This document shows, piece by piece, positions 20,897 through 31,816 of a stretch of DNA of 64,000 nucleotides (positions are counted from its first letter, which is position 1; every line of letters starts with the position of its first letter). A program made the position numbers and the translations under genes. The stretch covers positions 5,779,467-5,843,466 of the forward strand of contig NC_135184.1 of assembly GCF_041146795.1 (NCBI RefSeq), in the 5' to 3' direction. The notes under the pieces were generated by a model. It did no database searches and was not told the origin of the DNA. It saw nothing but the letters and a program-made list of their open reading frames with translations. This stretch comes from Maylandia zebra (taxonomy: Eukaryota > Chordata > Actinopteri > Cichliformes > Cichlidae).

Positions 20897-23246
20897 TTAT
20901 CTTAGCCAGGGGTGAAGCTGGAGCTCCTCCAGTGTTGGGCGCTTCTCCGGGACTAAAGCTAAACATGCGTCCAAGAAATTCCGGCATTCTTGAAAGAAAG
21001 AAAAGATCAAAAAGATGAAGATGATAGTTCTAGTGATCCAAGGCATCAGTGAATCTGGAAGTGTGAAGTTTTCTTACCTGTGGACAGACGCTTTTTGATG
21101 CTCAGTTTCTTTGTGAGGAACCTCGCGGTACTAAAGTATCGTGCATGAAGCGCTTCATACAACACCACTCCCATTTGCCACACCGTGGTGGGTCCACACC
21201 TGTAGCAGCTCCTAATGTACCACTCGGGAGGGATGTGAAGAGGAGTGCCTAACAAACAGACACAATTGCAATTTCTTCTAAAACAAAAGACACAAATTGT
21301 TACATCTGTGAAAAGCAGGAGCAGAATATGTTACCATAGAAGATGCGATACAGAGATCGCTGCTTAACAAAGCAGCTCAGTCCAAAGTCAATGATGCGAA
21401 CTCGAGGCACATCTGAGCCGGTCTCAATCAGAATGTTTGGTCCCTTGATGTCCCGATGAAAGATGTGTTTATCCTCAAGTTCCTTTACAGCATCAACTAG
21501 TTGCTTCAGAATGACCTGGAAAAGATGAAAAACACAATAATGAGTTAATGCTTTTCTGCCTTGATTGAATGCTGTACAGTCTAAGGCTCTCCCAGTCAAC
21601 CTACCTTGGCCTTGTCCTCTGTTAAAGTTCTTCCATGTTCTGCTTTGTATTTTTGCAGGTCCACAGCGGGGACAGGTCTCTCCAGCACCAGGATCAGCTC
21701 TTTGCCAAGGTCGAACCACTCCAGCAAGGACACAGGTGCAGATATTCCCACTGACCCTTCTGCTTCACCTGCAAGTTTAACCATAATGGCCACTTCCACT
21801 GAGAGCTTCTTCCCGCTTTCATCCTGAAATATTACAACAAAGTGGATGATGAGGAACGCCGCATTCAATCCAGTAATGTAAAACTGATTCAAGTGTTGGA
21901 TGCTTACCGCCACTTTGCAGTAGACTTTATTTTTGGGAATGTGTTTGATGGCAACCTAGAAGACACAGAGCATTGGTGAGCATTTCCTCAGTATGACATA
22001 ATGAAAGGTGGAAACACAGCAGACGTCTCAGTTTACGATATTATCCATTATCTGCGTTACTGCCTGTCTTACTACCATCATCTGAACACTTACTGGAAAA
22101 CGATCTTCTATCCGGTAGCCAGCAAACACTGCTCCGCAGCCTCCTTCTCCGAGCTGGTGCTCCTCCACATATCTGGCTTGGAATTCACCTGAACAGACAA
22201 AACAACAAATCTTGTTTTATTACAGCTGTGACACAAATTACTCTCCTCTGTAGCATAAATGTTCCTTTTGCCCTTCCCCTGAATATAAAACCCAAGCTGC
22301 TTGCTACTTACGTTTTTGGTCTGCCACTGATTTTTTGTCCTGGTCCACATTCCTTTTTTTTTTCTTGGGTGGCTCTCTGTTGTCTCCCGTGGCCTTTCTT
22401 TTGCCATTTTTTGCACACACCTGTTTGTTGTTCAAGTCTGGAGATGTGGAAAACACCAAAAGCACATCAGCTCACTGGATGATAGACACAAACACTAAAC
22501 ACTAATATCTTAAACCTAGCAACCACACTTAATCTACCCCCTTATTCAACTAATTAGCCTACCTTTACCAGAGTCCAACAAGGAGGATGCTTGCTCCTTG
22601 TCACCGCTCATATGGTCGAGAAGTTTAGCCTTCTTTGCTTTCTTTGTTGTGCCCTCTTCATCTTGCACAACCTTGCGCTTCACTCCTTTGACCACATCTG
22701 AGCTGGTGGAAGGACCAGCCTGCTCAGCGACCCTCCTCCTTTTTATTGGGGTCTTCTTTTCAGGACTGGCCTTTCTTTTAGCAGTCCTGCTCTTACAATC
22801 TATAAACAACAACAACACAGTGGTGAAAAAGAGTCCCCGACATCAGGACTGGAAGCAGTTTGGCAAAGAATTTGAAATTGCTTTTGCTTAAATTATCACA
22901 AGTTTATTCTTGGGATAAAAAAAACTGACCAGTGCGAATTGATACTAGGTTTACTAAGTCTTAGATCTTGATGACACTTGTTGGTCTGTTTTTACTGTTG
23001 AGTCCAAGAATAAACTTATTACATTATTTTACCAAAAGACCGGTAACCTTTCTTTGATTAGACATCTTGTATTAAAGCTATTTTCAATCAAACATATGAT
23101 TCAATTGCTCTAAAAGTGATTCACACAGTGTCAACGTTTCTAGGATTTGGATTTTACCAGGATTTGATTTTATTATTTTACTTACCTTGATCTCCTGAAT
23201 CTTTCTTATCGGCTGGAGTGGTAATTTTCCTTGTTTCCCTTCTCAT
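20897..23246 (-). CDS. PIM-family serine/threonine kinase, intact nine-exon gene
   Basis: Nine coding exons, 5' to 3' on the minus strand: 23246-23186, 22799-22563, 22437-22312, 22188-22094, 21955-21908, 21823-21605, 21515-21335, 21248-21078, 20988-20897. Every junction has GT/AG and the phases join without a break, giving 1230 nt (409 residues plus stop). Residues 1-140 are lysine-rich with NLS-like KRRR and KKKKR. The kinase domain follows: glycine loop GEGGCGAVFAGY (about 156-166), VAIK lysine K177, helix-C E199, the PIM hallmark hinge ERPVP, HRD 282-284 with N289, DFG 305-307, and PPEW. It ends at the usual PIM terminus (LQLHPWLR). It should be a constitutively active, probably nuclear kinase, inferred from family. 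It belongs to the expanded fish pim group, so no symbol is given. It sits in DNA that replaces the normal TRIM spacer. Confidence 0.93.
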
Positions 23247-23640
23247 TGTAATTTCGGAGAACTTTTAAACTCGAAAATGTAAACCGTAATGAGTTAATAT
23301 TGAGTTAATACTCCTTCAAATGTGCGCCCTTCAAATGCTTGACTTTTCTAACTGAATTCTGTAAGTGAGCTTTATAAGTAAACTCTGGAAACTACGGCAA
23401 CACAACATAGAATCTTGCCTTTCAGTGACTTCACTGACTGCCAGTAGTTCAAAGTAGTTTACAGAAAAACACTGGCAGACAAAGCCATAATATTTCATAT
23501 AATTCAATCATTTCATATCAATTAAACAGTTTCTTTCATTATCTTTCATCGTTTGTATAAAGACCTCATGTATGGATGACAGTATGAAGATTTGTGGTTG
23601 ACCACACACTAATAAACACAGTGTCAGCTACATTGTCATC
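22938..23640 (-). repeat. PIM promoter/exon-1 duplication, proximal copy
   Basis: About 700 bp containing exon 1, its donor and the upstream region. It is homologous to 24272-24985 in direct orientation with moderate divergence. Confidence 0.85.
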
Positions 23641-23673
23641 TGATTTAAAGTATTTATTATTGTACATTTAACT

Positions 23674-24271
23674 GTCATGGTAGTGAGTCTGTGACCCAGT
23701 GTTTTGTGTTTGTTCATTTATATTCATTGATTATTCTTATGTATGTTTATGGTTCTCTTTATTGTTTTCTTCTTGTGTTATATTCTTAGGCTTTAGGTTT
23801 CTGTTACTTTGCCTTGCCCCTGTGTCCCACGTGTCATGTCTAGTCACTCTTGTTTCCATGTTCCCCAATTTCTCCCCAGTCAGTCATGTCTCTGTGTCAA
23901 CTCTGTGTCTTTGTAAAAGTCTCTTGTTTGCTGTTTTACTTTGATAGTCTTGTGTGCTATGTTAGTGTTTTCATGTCTCTGGAGGTTCTCAGTCATCTAG
24001 GTCATCGTAGTCTAAGGAGTTTGGAAAGAAAGCGTCTGGACTTGAAGTTGCTTGAAGATGTTTCACCTTCTCGGATGAAAAGAACTTCAACTTTGCTTGA
24101 ACGTCTTCAAGCAACTTAAAGAAGTCCAGACGTTTTCTTTCTAAGCTCCTTAGACTATGTTAGTGTTTTCAGTTTTCCTTCCCCATGGTCTTGTTGTTTG
24201 TGATTTCTCGCAGCTGTGCTCTCATCCTGTGTCTTATTCCCTCAGTTATCCCTCACACACACCAACACGAG
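23674..24271 (+). mobile_element. LTR-like repeat between the two PIM first exons (fossil)
   Basis: Starts TGTCATGGTAGTGAGTC and continues with the pyrimidine-rich TTTCCATG and CATGTCTC words of the TGTCACG family found elsewhere in the window. It is interrupted by a 181-bp insertion (23974-24154). It is an incomplete copy. Confidence 0.4.
23974..24154. mobile_element. Foldback insertion, Penelope-like candidate
   Basis: A 181-bp insertion flanked by a perfect 17-bp duplication, CTATGTTAGTGTTTTCA (23957-23973 and 24155-24171). Inside is a hairpin of about 150 bp whose arms begin TAGTCTAAGGAG and end CTCCTTAGACTA, each containing GAAGTCCAGACG-type sequence very common in fish genomes. Long variable target duplications with inverted partial copies are known for Penelope-like elements. 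The family call is inference. Confidence 0.5.
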
Positions 24272-24985
24272 TCCATACTAGGTCTACTAAGTCTAGATAC
24301 TGATGACACTTGTTGCTCTGTTTTCACTGCTCAGTCCAAGAATAAACCTGTCACATTATTTTACCAAAAGACAAAGTGCCCCAGTAACCTTTCTTTGATT
24401 AGACATGTTGCACTTACGTTAGTTTCAATCAAAACCAGGATTTAAATCCTCTAAAAATGAATCATTTTATACACAGAGCCTCAACCTTGTTAGAAATGTA
24501 GATTCTGTTATTTGGGGGATTTTTTTTTTTTTTTTTTACTTACTTTGATCTCCTGGATCTTTCTTATCTGCCTCAGTCGTAACTTTTCTTGTTTCCTTTT
24601 TCATTTTAATTTTTTGAGAACTTTTAAAATAGAAAATGTCACCTTAATGAGTGAATAGTCCTTCAAATGTCTGGATGCTTGACTTTTCTAACTAAGCTGT
24701 ATAAGTCAGTTCTGTAAGTGAGCTTTAAAAGTCAACTCCGGAGACTATGGCAACACAACATAAGAAGCTTGCCTTTTAGTGACATCACTGACTGCCAGTA
24801 AAAGTGCTCCAAGTAGTTTAAAGAAAAACACTCTGGCAGACAAAGCCATAATATTTCATATAATTCAGTAATTTCACATTAAACTTTCTTTCATTATCCT
24901 TTCATTATTTGTTTAAAGACTTGATGTGTGGATGCTACTATGAAGACTTCTAGTTGAGCAAACACTAATAAACACTGACTAGTTT
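24272..24985 (-). repeat. PIM promoter/exon-1 duplication, distal copy
   Basis: Direct duplicate of 22938-23640, including exon 1 and the sequence upstream (AACACAACATA, CAGACAAAGCCATAATATTT). A poly(T) run precedes the exon donor. Confidence 0.85.
24544..24604 (-). CDS. Alternative first exon of the PIM-like gene
   Basis: A second 61-nt first exon, about 1.36 kb upstream of exon 1. It encodes MKKETRKVTTEADKKDPGDQ against MRRETRKITTPADKKDSGDQ in the proximal copy, with the same length, the same donor phase and an intact GTAAGT donor. It could splice to exon 2 (22799) and give a near-identical N terminus, so the gene may have two promoters. No transcript evidence is available here, and it may be silent. 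Confidence 0.5.
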
Positions 24986-25009
24986 ATCTGAGATAAAATA
25001 TAACTGACT

Positions 25010-25335
25010 GCAGCCTTTATTCCATGTGTTTTGTCTGTGAATGCCCCCATGTACACATGTAACCTCCACCCACTGCAACACCAATAATGTCCCGGGGCAA
25101 AGCGGGGTTTGGTGAACCAGGAGCTGTGCGCAGCCCGTGTCCACCAAAGCCTGGTGTATACCCCCTTGACACCTTATTAGGATGCTGTACCTCCATGACT
25201 GCCTGGCATGCTCTGCTCCTTCTGCCCTGGCAATCAGATGATCCTCAGCCAGGGTGGCTTGCTGGTCAATGGCAGGGAACCCCTCGGGTGGGCCACTTTG
25301 TCCAGCAAACCAATGACTGTAGAAAACATGGATGA
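25010..25335 (-). mobile_element. Gypsy-type retrotransposon protease-region fossil
   Basis: The minus strand carries a VDTGCAQ aspartic-protease signature followed by V-V-T-C-V-H-G spacing typical of fish Gypsy polyproteins. The piece is short and broken; no reverse transcriptase or LTR is attached. It is an old fossil. Confidence 0.5.
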
Positions 25336-25612
25336 TCTAACAGTTCTCCAAAAGTACATAAAGTACTTACCTAAAAAGCAGTTAATGTCATGTTGCATTT
25401 ATTTATTGTTATTACATTGTTTTACAGCAGCTAATTAAAAACCATCATCTTAACTACATGTTTTGTTTTTTTGTTCTTTGTTGTTGTTGTTGTTGTTTTG
25501 CAGTTGTCCTGTAGGTGATGGTGTAGCACAGAGACTGAACTAGTGGCTAGCTAACATAAGAAGGATGTACTTGAAATGTACTGTACTTGAAACTTGCATC
25601 TCATCTTTGCAG

Positions 25613-25652
25613 CGTTCACTTTGAAGAGAATGTCTTTACCAAGGACTCACAG
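25613..25652 (+). pseudogene. Possible THAP-domain exon fragment
   Basis: A 40-nt segment between a good acceptor (CATCTTTGCAG) and a GT donor encodes VHFEENVFTKDSQ, like the C-terminal part of the THAP zinc-finger motif (C-x-x-H-F). THAP domains occur in host genes and P-element-like transposases. No partner exon is recognised. Confidence 0.3.
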
Positions 25653-27087
25653 GTTAAGTAACTTTACAATTGTCATATTACAATATATAATTTTAGAGCA
25701 TGATTACAGCTCTGCCATCTTGATTGAAAATTAAATACATCTGGAATACGAACAGCTGATCGGATCGGCAAAGCGTGTTTCTGGAATATTATGTTTTTGT
25801 TACTGCAAGCGCTTTTTATGCAATTTTTGCAAAGCTATATGTGGAAGGAAACTGTGACCTAGGACAAGCTGATGGCATAAGATGTAAGTACAACTCCTCT
25901 GGATTCATATGCAAAAAAATTATTGCGCTAGCTTACGCGGTTCCCGGTTCTACAGGGATTTAAAAATAGTTACGCAAAACAGAGCGTGCCCGCTCCGACC
26001 GGCTTTAAAGAGTTAAACATGTAACAATCGAATTGCATCTTTCCATTGCCAGCCATCTCATTTTGTACAAATCCAGTCAACTCTTCCAAGTTTGTGTATT
26101 TTTTAAACCCTTACAAGAATTGAAATGTGTCCCAAATATCTGGATCCCATCAGAGGCAAGTTTCTTAAAGGAGAGGTAGTAGCTGCTCCACCATAGGACC
26201 AGTAGGACCTCCAGCACACAATGAACACTTAATTAACATTAACACATTTATTAAAACACAATTTTAAACAATAACCCTTTTCTTTTAGTGTGTTTCAATT
26301 TGTTCCTACCACTCCATTGGAACAGTGTACTATCCAGTAACAGCATCCAGCTGGCAGAAGCATACACCTGCAGCAAGGAGAATCTACCAGGCAGGATAGC
26401 GCAGCGGAGTCATCAGATGAGGATGATCATGAAGTGGTTCATCCAGCAGGAACAGGATACCAAAAGGGGAGGGAAAAAACACAGAAAGCATAGTCATGAC
26501 TAACTCAGTGTCACTAACAGCTCATCTAGCAGTCTTAACATCATAAAGGTACAGGCTGGTCCATATAAAAAATATTAACAGAAAAAATAAATGCTGTTAA
26601 CCAAATTTTCTTAGGCAAAAGCACATAATCTTGATATTTGACCTTGTATCAGCCGCCATATTGGAAAGGTAGCCAGGTTTCCTTAGCTGCTAGCTTGCTA
26701 ACAGTCTGCTATCCAGCCCGGTAATAACTTCATTCACGTATTTTACAACATTTAGCTTTCTTCCTTAACAAAAACATCGCAGTTGTGGATTTGAATCTCG
26801 CTGCAACATAATAAGACCCAGAACATTCAATTTGAACATGTGCTGCAAGCTAACTCCCCAGAGGAGTTCATGCAATGGCCAATGCCTGTCGGATTCGGCT
26901 CATGACTTCTCTGTCTAACAACACATTAAAACATCAGTTTCAAGTACAAATGTTTCATAAACTTATCTACAGCGGCTCATATTAAATGTACCCAAGTTTC
27001 CAGCTGGCAGTGGGCACAAGAACAACACTCCTCATCAGATCAAGGGAGGAAAAGAAAATTCTAGAGCTGGGCTGGGTGGCTGCTATG
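25653..27087. other. Non-coding DNA, unassigned
   Basis: No gene is supported. GC-richer patches (25890-26000, 26640-26720) with words such as GCCGCCATATTGGAAAG look like transposon or old promoter debris. A D/E-rich frame at about 26385-26430 is too short to call. Confidence 0.4.
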
Positions 27088-29106
27088 TAGGGTTGCCAAC
27101 TCCCTGAAAAATAAATAAGAGACACCTCGTGGCCAGGGCCGGGCAACCCAGTTCACCCTTCCCAGTGTGGTGAATTTTGTAGCCCTTTTTTTGTGTGTGA
27201 AATTATTTTTTAACCATTTGACTTGAATTTGATTTAAGCAGATGCATATTCTTTGTGATATGACCATATGGGAAACAAATGATCATTTAGCCATTTATTT
27301 TTAGCTCAAAATGACAACATTAACACAGTAAAACAGGTCTCTTTCTTAAATAGAAGCCTGTCATGCTTAACTTTTGAGAATATAAGTAAATCTTTCTTTA
27401 AAAGAACTCTGTCCTGCTTAACTTAAAATTATATAAATTAATAGAAAACAATAGAACGAAAAATATTCTTGTAACAGTGCACATATAGTGCATTTAGTAC
27501 AATTGGCTTCAGTTGAGGTATTATTTCAGCTTTTCTAATGCTAATCAGCTGCTCCTGTTTGTAAACCCACTTGTTCCCATGATTACACATCATAACTCAT
27601 CATCATTATTAATCTATGTATTACTTTTATGTATTAGTCACCTATTTGTTGTAATCATCTATCCTTGCAGTTGTTTATTACACAAAATAAATTATATTAT
27701 CACACTTCTGGCCACATAGCGCTGATATTCACTGCACATGCCCATATTAACCTTAACCAGAGGGTTTGAAAAAAACAAACCAGTGTTTACATACCATATC
27801 TGCTTCTGCCGTGGCCTGGTGGACAAAAAATTGGTTAAGGGTTCTCCGAGCTTTCACGCCCCTAATGTTCTTCATGTGCCCACCACTAGAAGCATGCCTA
27901 TGGAAAAAGTGCGCCGGCACACAGTGCAGTGCGCTTTATAGGTGTTATCGTGCATTTTCCCAGCCAGGTGTTTTCCTTTTCCCATTCCTCCCTGTACTTT
28001 TGCAGCCTTTTTTTTCTTTGTCTGAACAAACAAACATTGCTGCTCTAATGCTGGGCTTACACTGTGCGATTTTTGGCCCATTTTGAGCCGACTTTTGAGT
28101 CGTGCGACCGATTTGGCGATCGGCCCGATTTGGGCCTTCATCGTGCATCGTGTAGTATACGTGGGGTAACGAGAAGCGATTAACACCTCACGACCAGCTC
28201 CCGATATCAATCGCTCGTGAGCCGCTAACACTGCTCACGCGCAAACACGTAAACGTCGGTGAAAAAGATGGAGCAGCACGGCTGTGCAGCGTGTGAACTG
28301 GACACAAGCGATGGAGGCACAACTTGTAGAACTTTGGAAAGCTCATCCGAGCCTTTTCGATGTGGCATCACAAAATTATCACGACCACAACAACCGTGAA
28401 AATAGTTGGATTTACATTGCTGCTCAATCACAGCTGCCTGATCATGTTTTTCATTAGCAATTTAGCAAAGTTGATGTTGGTGGTGTGCGTGTCTGTGTGA
28501 GTGAAAGACAGAGAGAGCGAGCGACAGATTTTCTGTTATAACCTTCATTTTATGGACGCACAGTGTGAGCACTCAGGTCGCATCAGAGCATCGGGCGGTA
28601 TAGTGTGAGACCCTGCATCGTGACCTACCAACTTCTAACCCCTGCGCGTCAATCGTGCAGTTTGAGCAGGAGCTGAATAACGTGACTGAAAAAAATCGCA
28701 CAGTGTCTGCCCAGCTTTACTGCCCAGGTGTACTGTCGTCCGAGACTTGCACCGCAGTGTCGGCGTTTGTTTCCCTGTTGGCCATGCTTGTTGTTGTGGT
28801 CATCTGTTGTCTTCCGGTATTTTCTCCGTAAGCGACCTTTCCTCGACCAATGAGATGAGCGGTAATCTGAATTGTCATACTCGAATTGTCATAAGTGTGC
28901 TGTCAGCTCATTGGTCACAAAGCAGGAGAGGGGCTGGGAATTATGTTTTCAAACAAAGCGTTAATTCCATTAACATTTATAGACTACTTTTGATTCTCAC
29001 TGTATTACGGGACAAAGTGCGTCCCTTATTAGCTCAATACGGGACGTGTACTTTTGTTTCGAAATACGGGACGATTCCGTTTTTTAAGGGACGGTTGGAA
29101 ACCCTA
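27088..29106. mobile_element. Non-autonomous TIR DNA transposon, 2.0 kb
   Basis: Starts TAGGGTTGCCAAC and ends with the inverted GTTGGAAACCCTA. Internal to each end are related CTCCCTGAAAAATAAATAAG and TTTTTTAAGGGAC sequences. If the outer TA is the target duplication, it would suit a TA-inserting superfamily; this is uncertain. No transposase frame is present. A second transposon (28050-28715) is nested inside. Confidence 0.65.
28050..28715 (+). mobile_element. PIF/Harbinger-like element with MADF fragment, nested
   Basis: About 666 bp bounded by GCTGGGCTTACACTGTGCGA and its inverted partner (TCGCACAGTGTCTGCCCAGC). The plus strand from 28311 encodes MEAQLVELWKAHPSLFDVAS, then NYHDHNNRENSW. 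This matches the MADF (Myb/SANT-like) domain of Harbinger-associated proteins (hydrophobic start, HPSLFD, RE-x-x-W). The frame stops after about 43 codons, so only a fragment remains and the element is non-autonomous. Confidence 0.6.
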
Positions 29107-29443
29107 TCTGCATCACAGGTGACTCCACTCATCCGTCCAACACCTTCTTCAGTTTGCTGCCATCAGGAAGGAGACTGAACAGCCTTCGGGCCAGAACCAG
29201 CAGACTGAGCGACAGCGTCATCCATCAGGCTGTCAGGATGCTGAATTCACTCCCTGCTCTCACACACGAACTCCAGACCTGCATTAACCTCTTTCCTCTG
29301 AACCCCCCACCCCCCAAACATATGAACTCTGACCCAACACTATTACTTTTTCACTGTCCGCCCCACCCCCACTTGCACACAAACTTGTCCACAATCACTA
29401 TGATTGTGTTGGACACTGCTGTTTAAATAACTGTATAGTATTG
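29107..29443 (+). mobile_element. LINE 3' end, part 1 (CR1/Rex1-like)
   Basis: The plus strand encodes LPSGRRLNSLRARTSRLSDS and then QAVRMLNSLP, the conserved C-terminal tail of fish CR1/Rex1-type ORF2, followed by a 3' UTR. The element is split by a solo-LTR-like insertion and resumes at 30314. Confidence 0.75.
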
Positions 29444-30313
29444 TGTAACCGAGGACAAGGGATGAGTAAACAGGGCAAAGAAATAATTGATCATTTATTT
29501 ATTACATAAGTTAAACATACAAATTCCCAGTCGTTTCCAGACAGGACTTACAACACATCCTGCCGATATCCCAGCTGCGCATGAGACTTACCACACAAAC
29601 GGTGCGAAATAACACTACAACCCGTCACACCCCGCTTAGTGACACTGCAATCGTGGCACACACTGCAAACAATTCGGGTCTCAGCGCAGCTGGGAATCAG
29701 TGCTATGTATGGCCTGTGATCTGAGAGATAAAGGGAAGTGGCACAAACAATTAAAATAAAAAAAACAAAAGAGAGGTTAGTCCGCCCTTACAAAACTTAC
29801 TCTCAATCAATAACCGCCTCTACGGCTGGACGGACTAACCAAAACAAAATTACAAATCAATCAAAAGAACAAAAAAAAGGACAGCAGAGACAGCACAGCT
29901 GAAAAACAAACAACATTATCAATTAAAATATTACCCAATAAAATAGCAATTTTATAAAACCATTCAAAATCATGAAACTAAAACAAACACTCAATATACC
30001 TACAATATTGATCAGTTTCCCTGCGCGCAGTCGATCTAGGGCTTGATCAATTCTTCTATTAAAATTCGTGGTCACACTAAAAAAGTCCAATGACACATTA
30101 AAAAATAGGCACATGCAATAGCAAAAGATCCAAACAAAAAATGGCAAAAGTCTCTTACCGACAGTATACCCACTCGCACCTGAGTGAATTAATTGCCTCT
30201 GGTTTTTTCCACAGAAGAGCGCTGACTTCACCCCACACACCCACTACCTTTTCACAGCTCTTCAGCCAATCACCTGGCAGCGAGCAACAAACTGCCAGGT
30301 GACACTTGTTACA
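29444..30313 (-). mobile_element. Solo-LTR-like repeat inserted in the LINE (fossil)
   Basis: An 870-bp block with TGTAAC...GTTACA ends and a 4-bp duplication ATTG on both sides (29440-29443 and 30314-30317). A minus-strand AATAAA near one end suggests orientation. No internal genes; a solitary LTR is the simplest reading. Confidence 0.5.
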
Positions 30314-30475
30314 ATTGTATTGTGTTGTGCATAAAACTTTTATTTTATTTTTATCCTTTTATCTTTATATTGTTTTAGTGTACACTGGGGGCCATGGGAG
30401 GATTGCAATTTCAAATTCTTGTGTATGACTGTATGTATATGGTCCTTGACAATAAAGCTGACTTTGACTTTGATA
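30314..30475 (+). mobile_element. LINE 3' end, part 2 (tail)
   Basis: Resumes the LINE 3' UTR and ends with the typical tail CAATAAAGCTGACTTTGACT. The tail abuts the TRIM-unit homology exactly at 30476, so it forms the right edge of the replaced segment. Confidence 0.7.
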
Positions 30476-31797
30476 TAAATCACACTTCTGTGTTTAACAA
30501 TTACAACACTTGATGCTGTTTTTCTGATTCAGGATTATGTGTGTGATGAGTTGGCCACACAGTTCTTATCTTTCTGCTTCACACACACACAAAACTGCCG
30601 AGGTTGAAGCTGGCTTCAGTCTCTTTCTACCCCAGGTCTCACCACATTTCCAAAGTGTAAACTCTGAGTCTCATAAGAAATGTGGTTCAAAAAGATGTGC
30701 TGATCTATGAATGCATCCTTACTGAAAGCTAAAGATGTCCAGCAGACAAAAACAGCAGCTGAATGAACAGTTATCATGAGCGAGTGTACAAACACTATCA
30801 CAGGAAATAACAGAAATAAACTGTAGTTTCCATTTATACCTGTAGTATTTTTTCAGCTCCATGTCATCTTCCAATATGTCAAAATATGATTTCATTGTAT
30901 CTTAAACAAATACAAACTTCTTTCTTCCCCCCAGAGAGCCAACAGTTTACTATCAGAACTGAGGCTGATCATTAACAGGGAGCAGCAGGTAACAAGGTCA
31001 TCAGCAGTGGAGGAAAGTATGGAAGTAATACTCAGCTTCATATTTGAAGATACTCGAGTATCTTAGCTGCAGGTCTGGAACAATGGTTTTATTTCCTTTC
31101 CCATTAAACATCTCACACAGCCCCTCATCTGTGACCCTTAGCAAACCCACTGGATATCTACCTGCACATAAAGGAGATCAGATCAGTTCCATCTAGACCA
31201 GCTGTAACAGGAAAATGCTGCTTACACTTTGATGCATCACTTTCAGTTTGTCATATAAGACAATATATCAGATTGAGGCATTATTTTCCTGCAGTGAGTA
31301 AATCTACTTTGTACTTTACTCTTTTCTTTTAGGTAAAGGCTCTAAACAGCACTTGTACACTGTGGAAATCCCATAAGAACGTCTCCTGAACTCTGAAAAA
31401 TAACAAAACAAAGACTAAAAGGAGGTCATGGGTGCTGATGATGATGCTGATGATGATGAGGAGTAGCATGCATTTAAAAAGTGACTGATGTCCTAGAATA
31501 CAACAGAACAGTGTCTCTACAAACTTATGAAAACATGACAGTCTTGCATTAGTTTGTATTCTTATGATTTCAAAAAACGAGGGAAAAATCTCCTTGAAAT
31601 GCACAATTCCTTTTTGTTATTTCTTAGTGTGTGACGTATTTTATTGGCTTTATGATTGGTGCAAACAGTTTCCTGATTCATAATGGAAATAGATTTTAGA
31701 CACAGGAGGAACACGCAGTGATCAGCAGGAGCAGCTTGGAGTCCAGTCTTCTTCACACTGAGGAGGGACATATATGCAGGAACAGTTGTCATAACTG
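30476..31797. repeat. Spacer homologous to 12149-13471
   Basis: Near-identical to the distal part of the A-B and C-D spacers, including the GAT-type tract and the TRIM relic at 31715-31755. No gene. Confidence 0.85.
31715..31755 (-). pseudogene. 41-bp TRIM coding relic 2
   Basis: Same fragment as at 13388-13428. Confidence 0.7.
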
Positions 31798-31803
31798 TTA
31801 CAA

Positions 31804-31816
31804 CCACCAGATGGCG
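31804..31816 (+). promoter_or_regulatory. CTCF-like core motif, site 3
   Basis: CCACCAGATGGCG, between gene B (with its PIM-containing upstream DNA) and gene C. Confidence 0.4.

Noticed and set aside
24040-24110. Hammerhead-like words (GGATGA...) in the 24-kb foldback
   Set aside because: The invariant CUGAUGA core is not present on either strand, so a ribozyme is not supported here.
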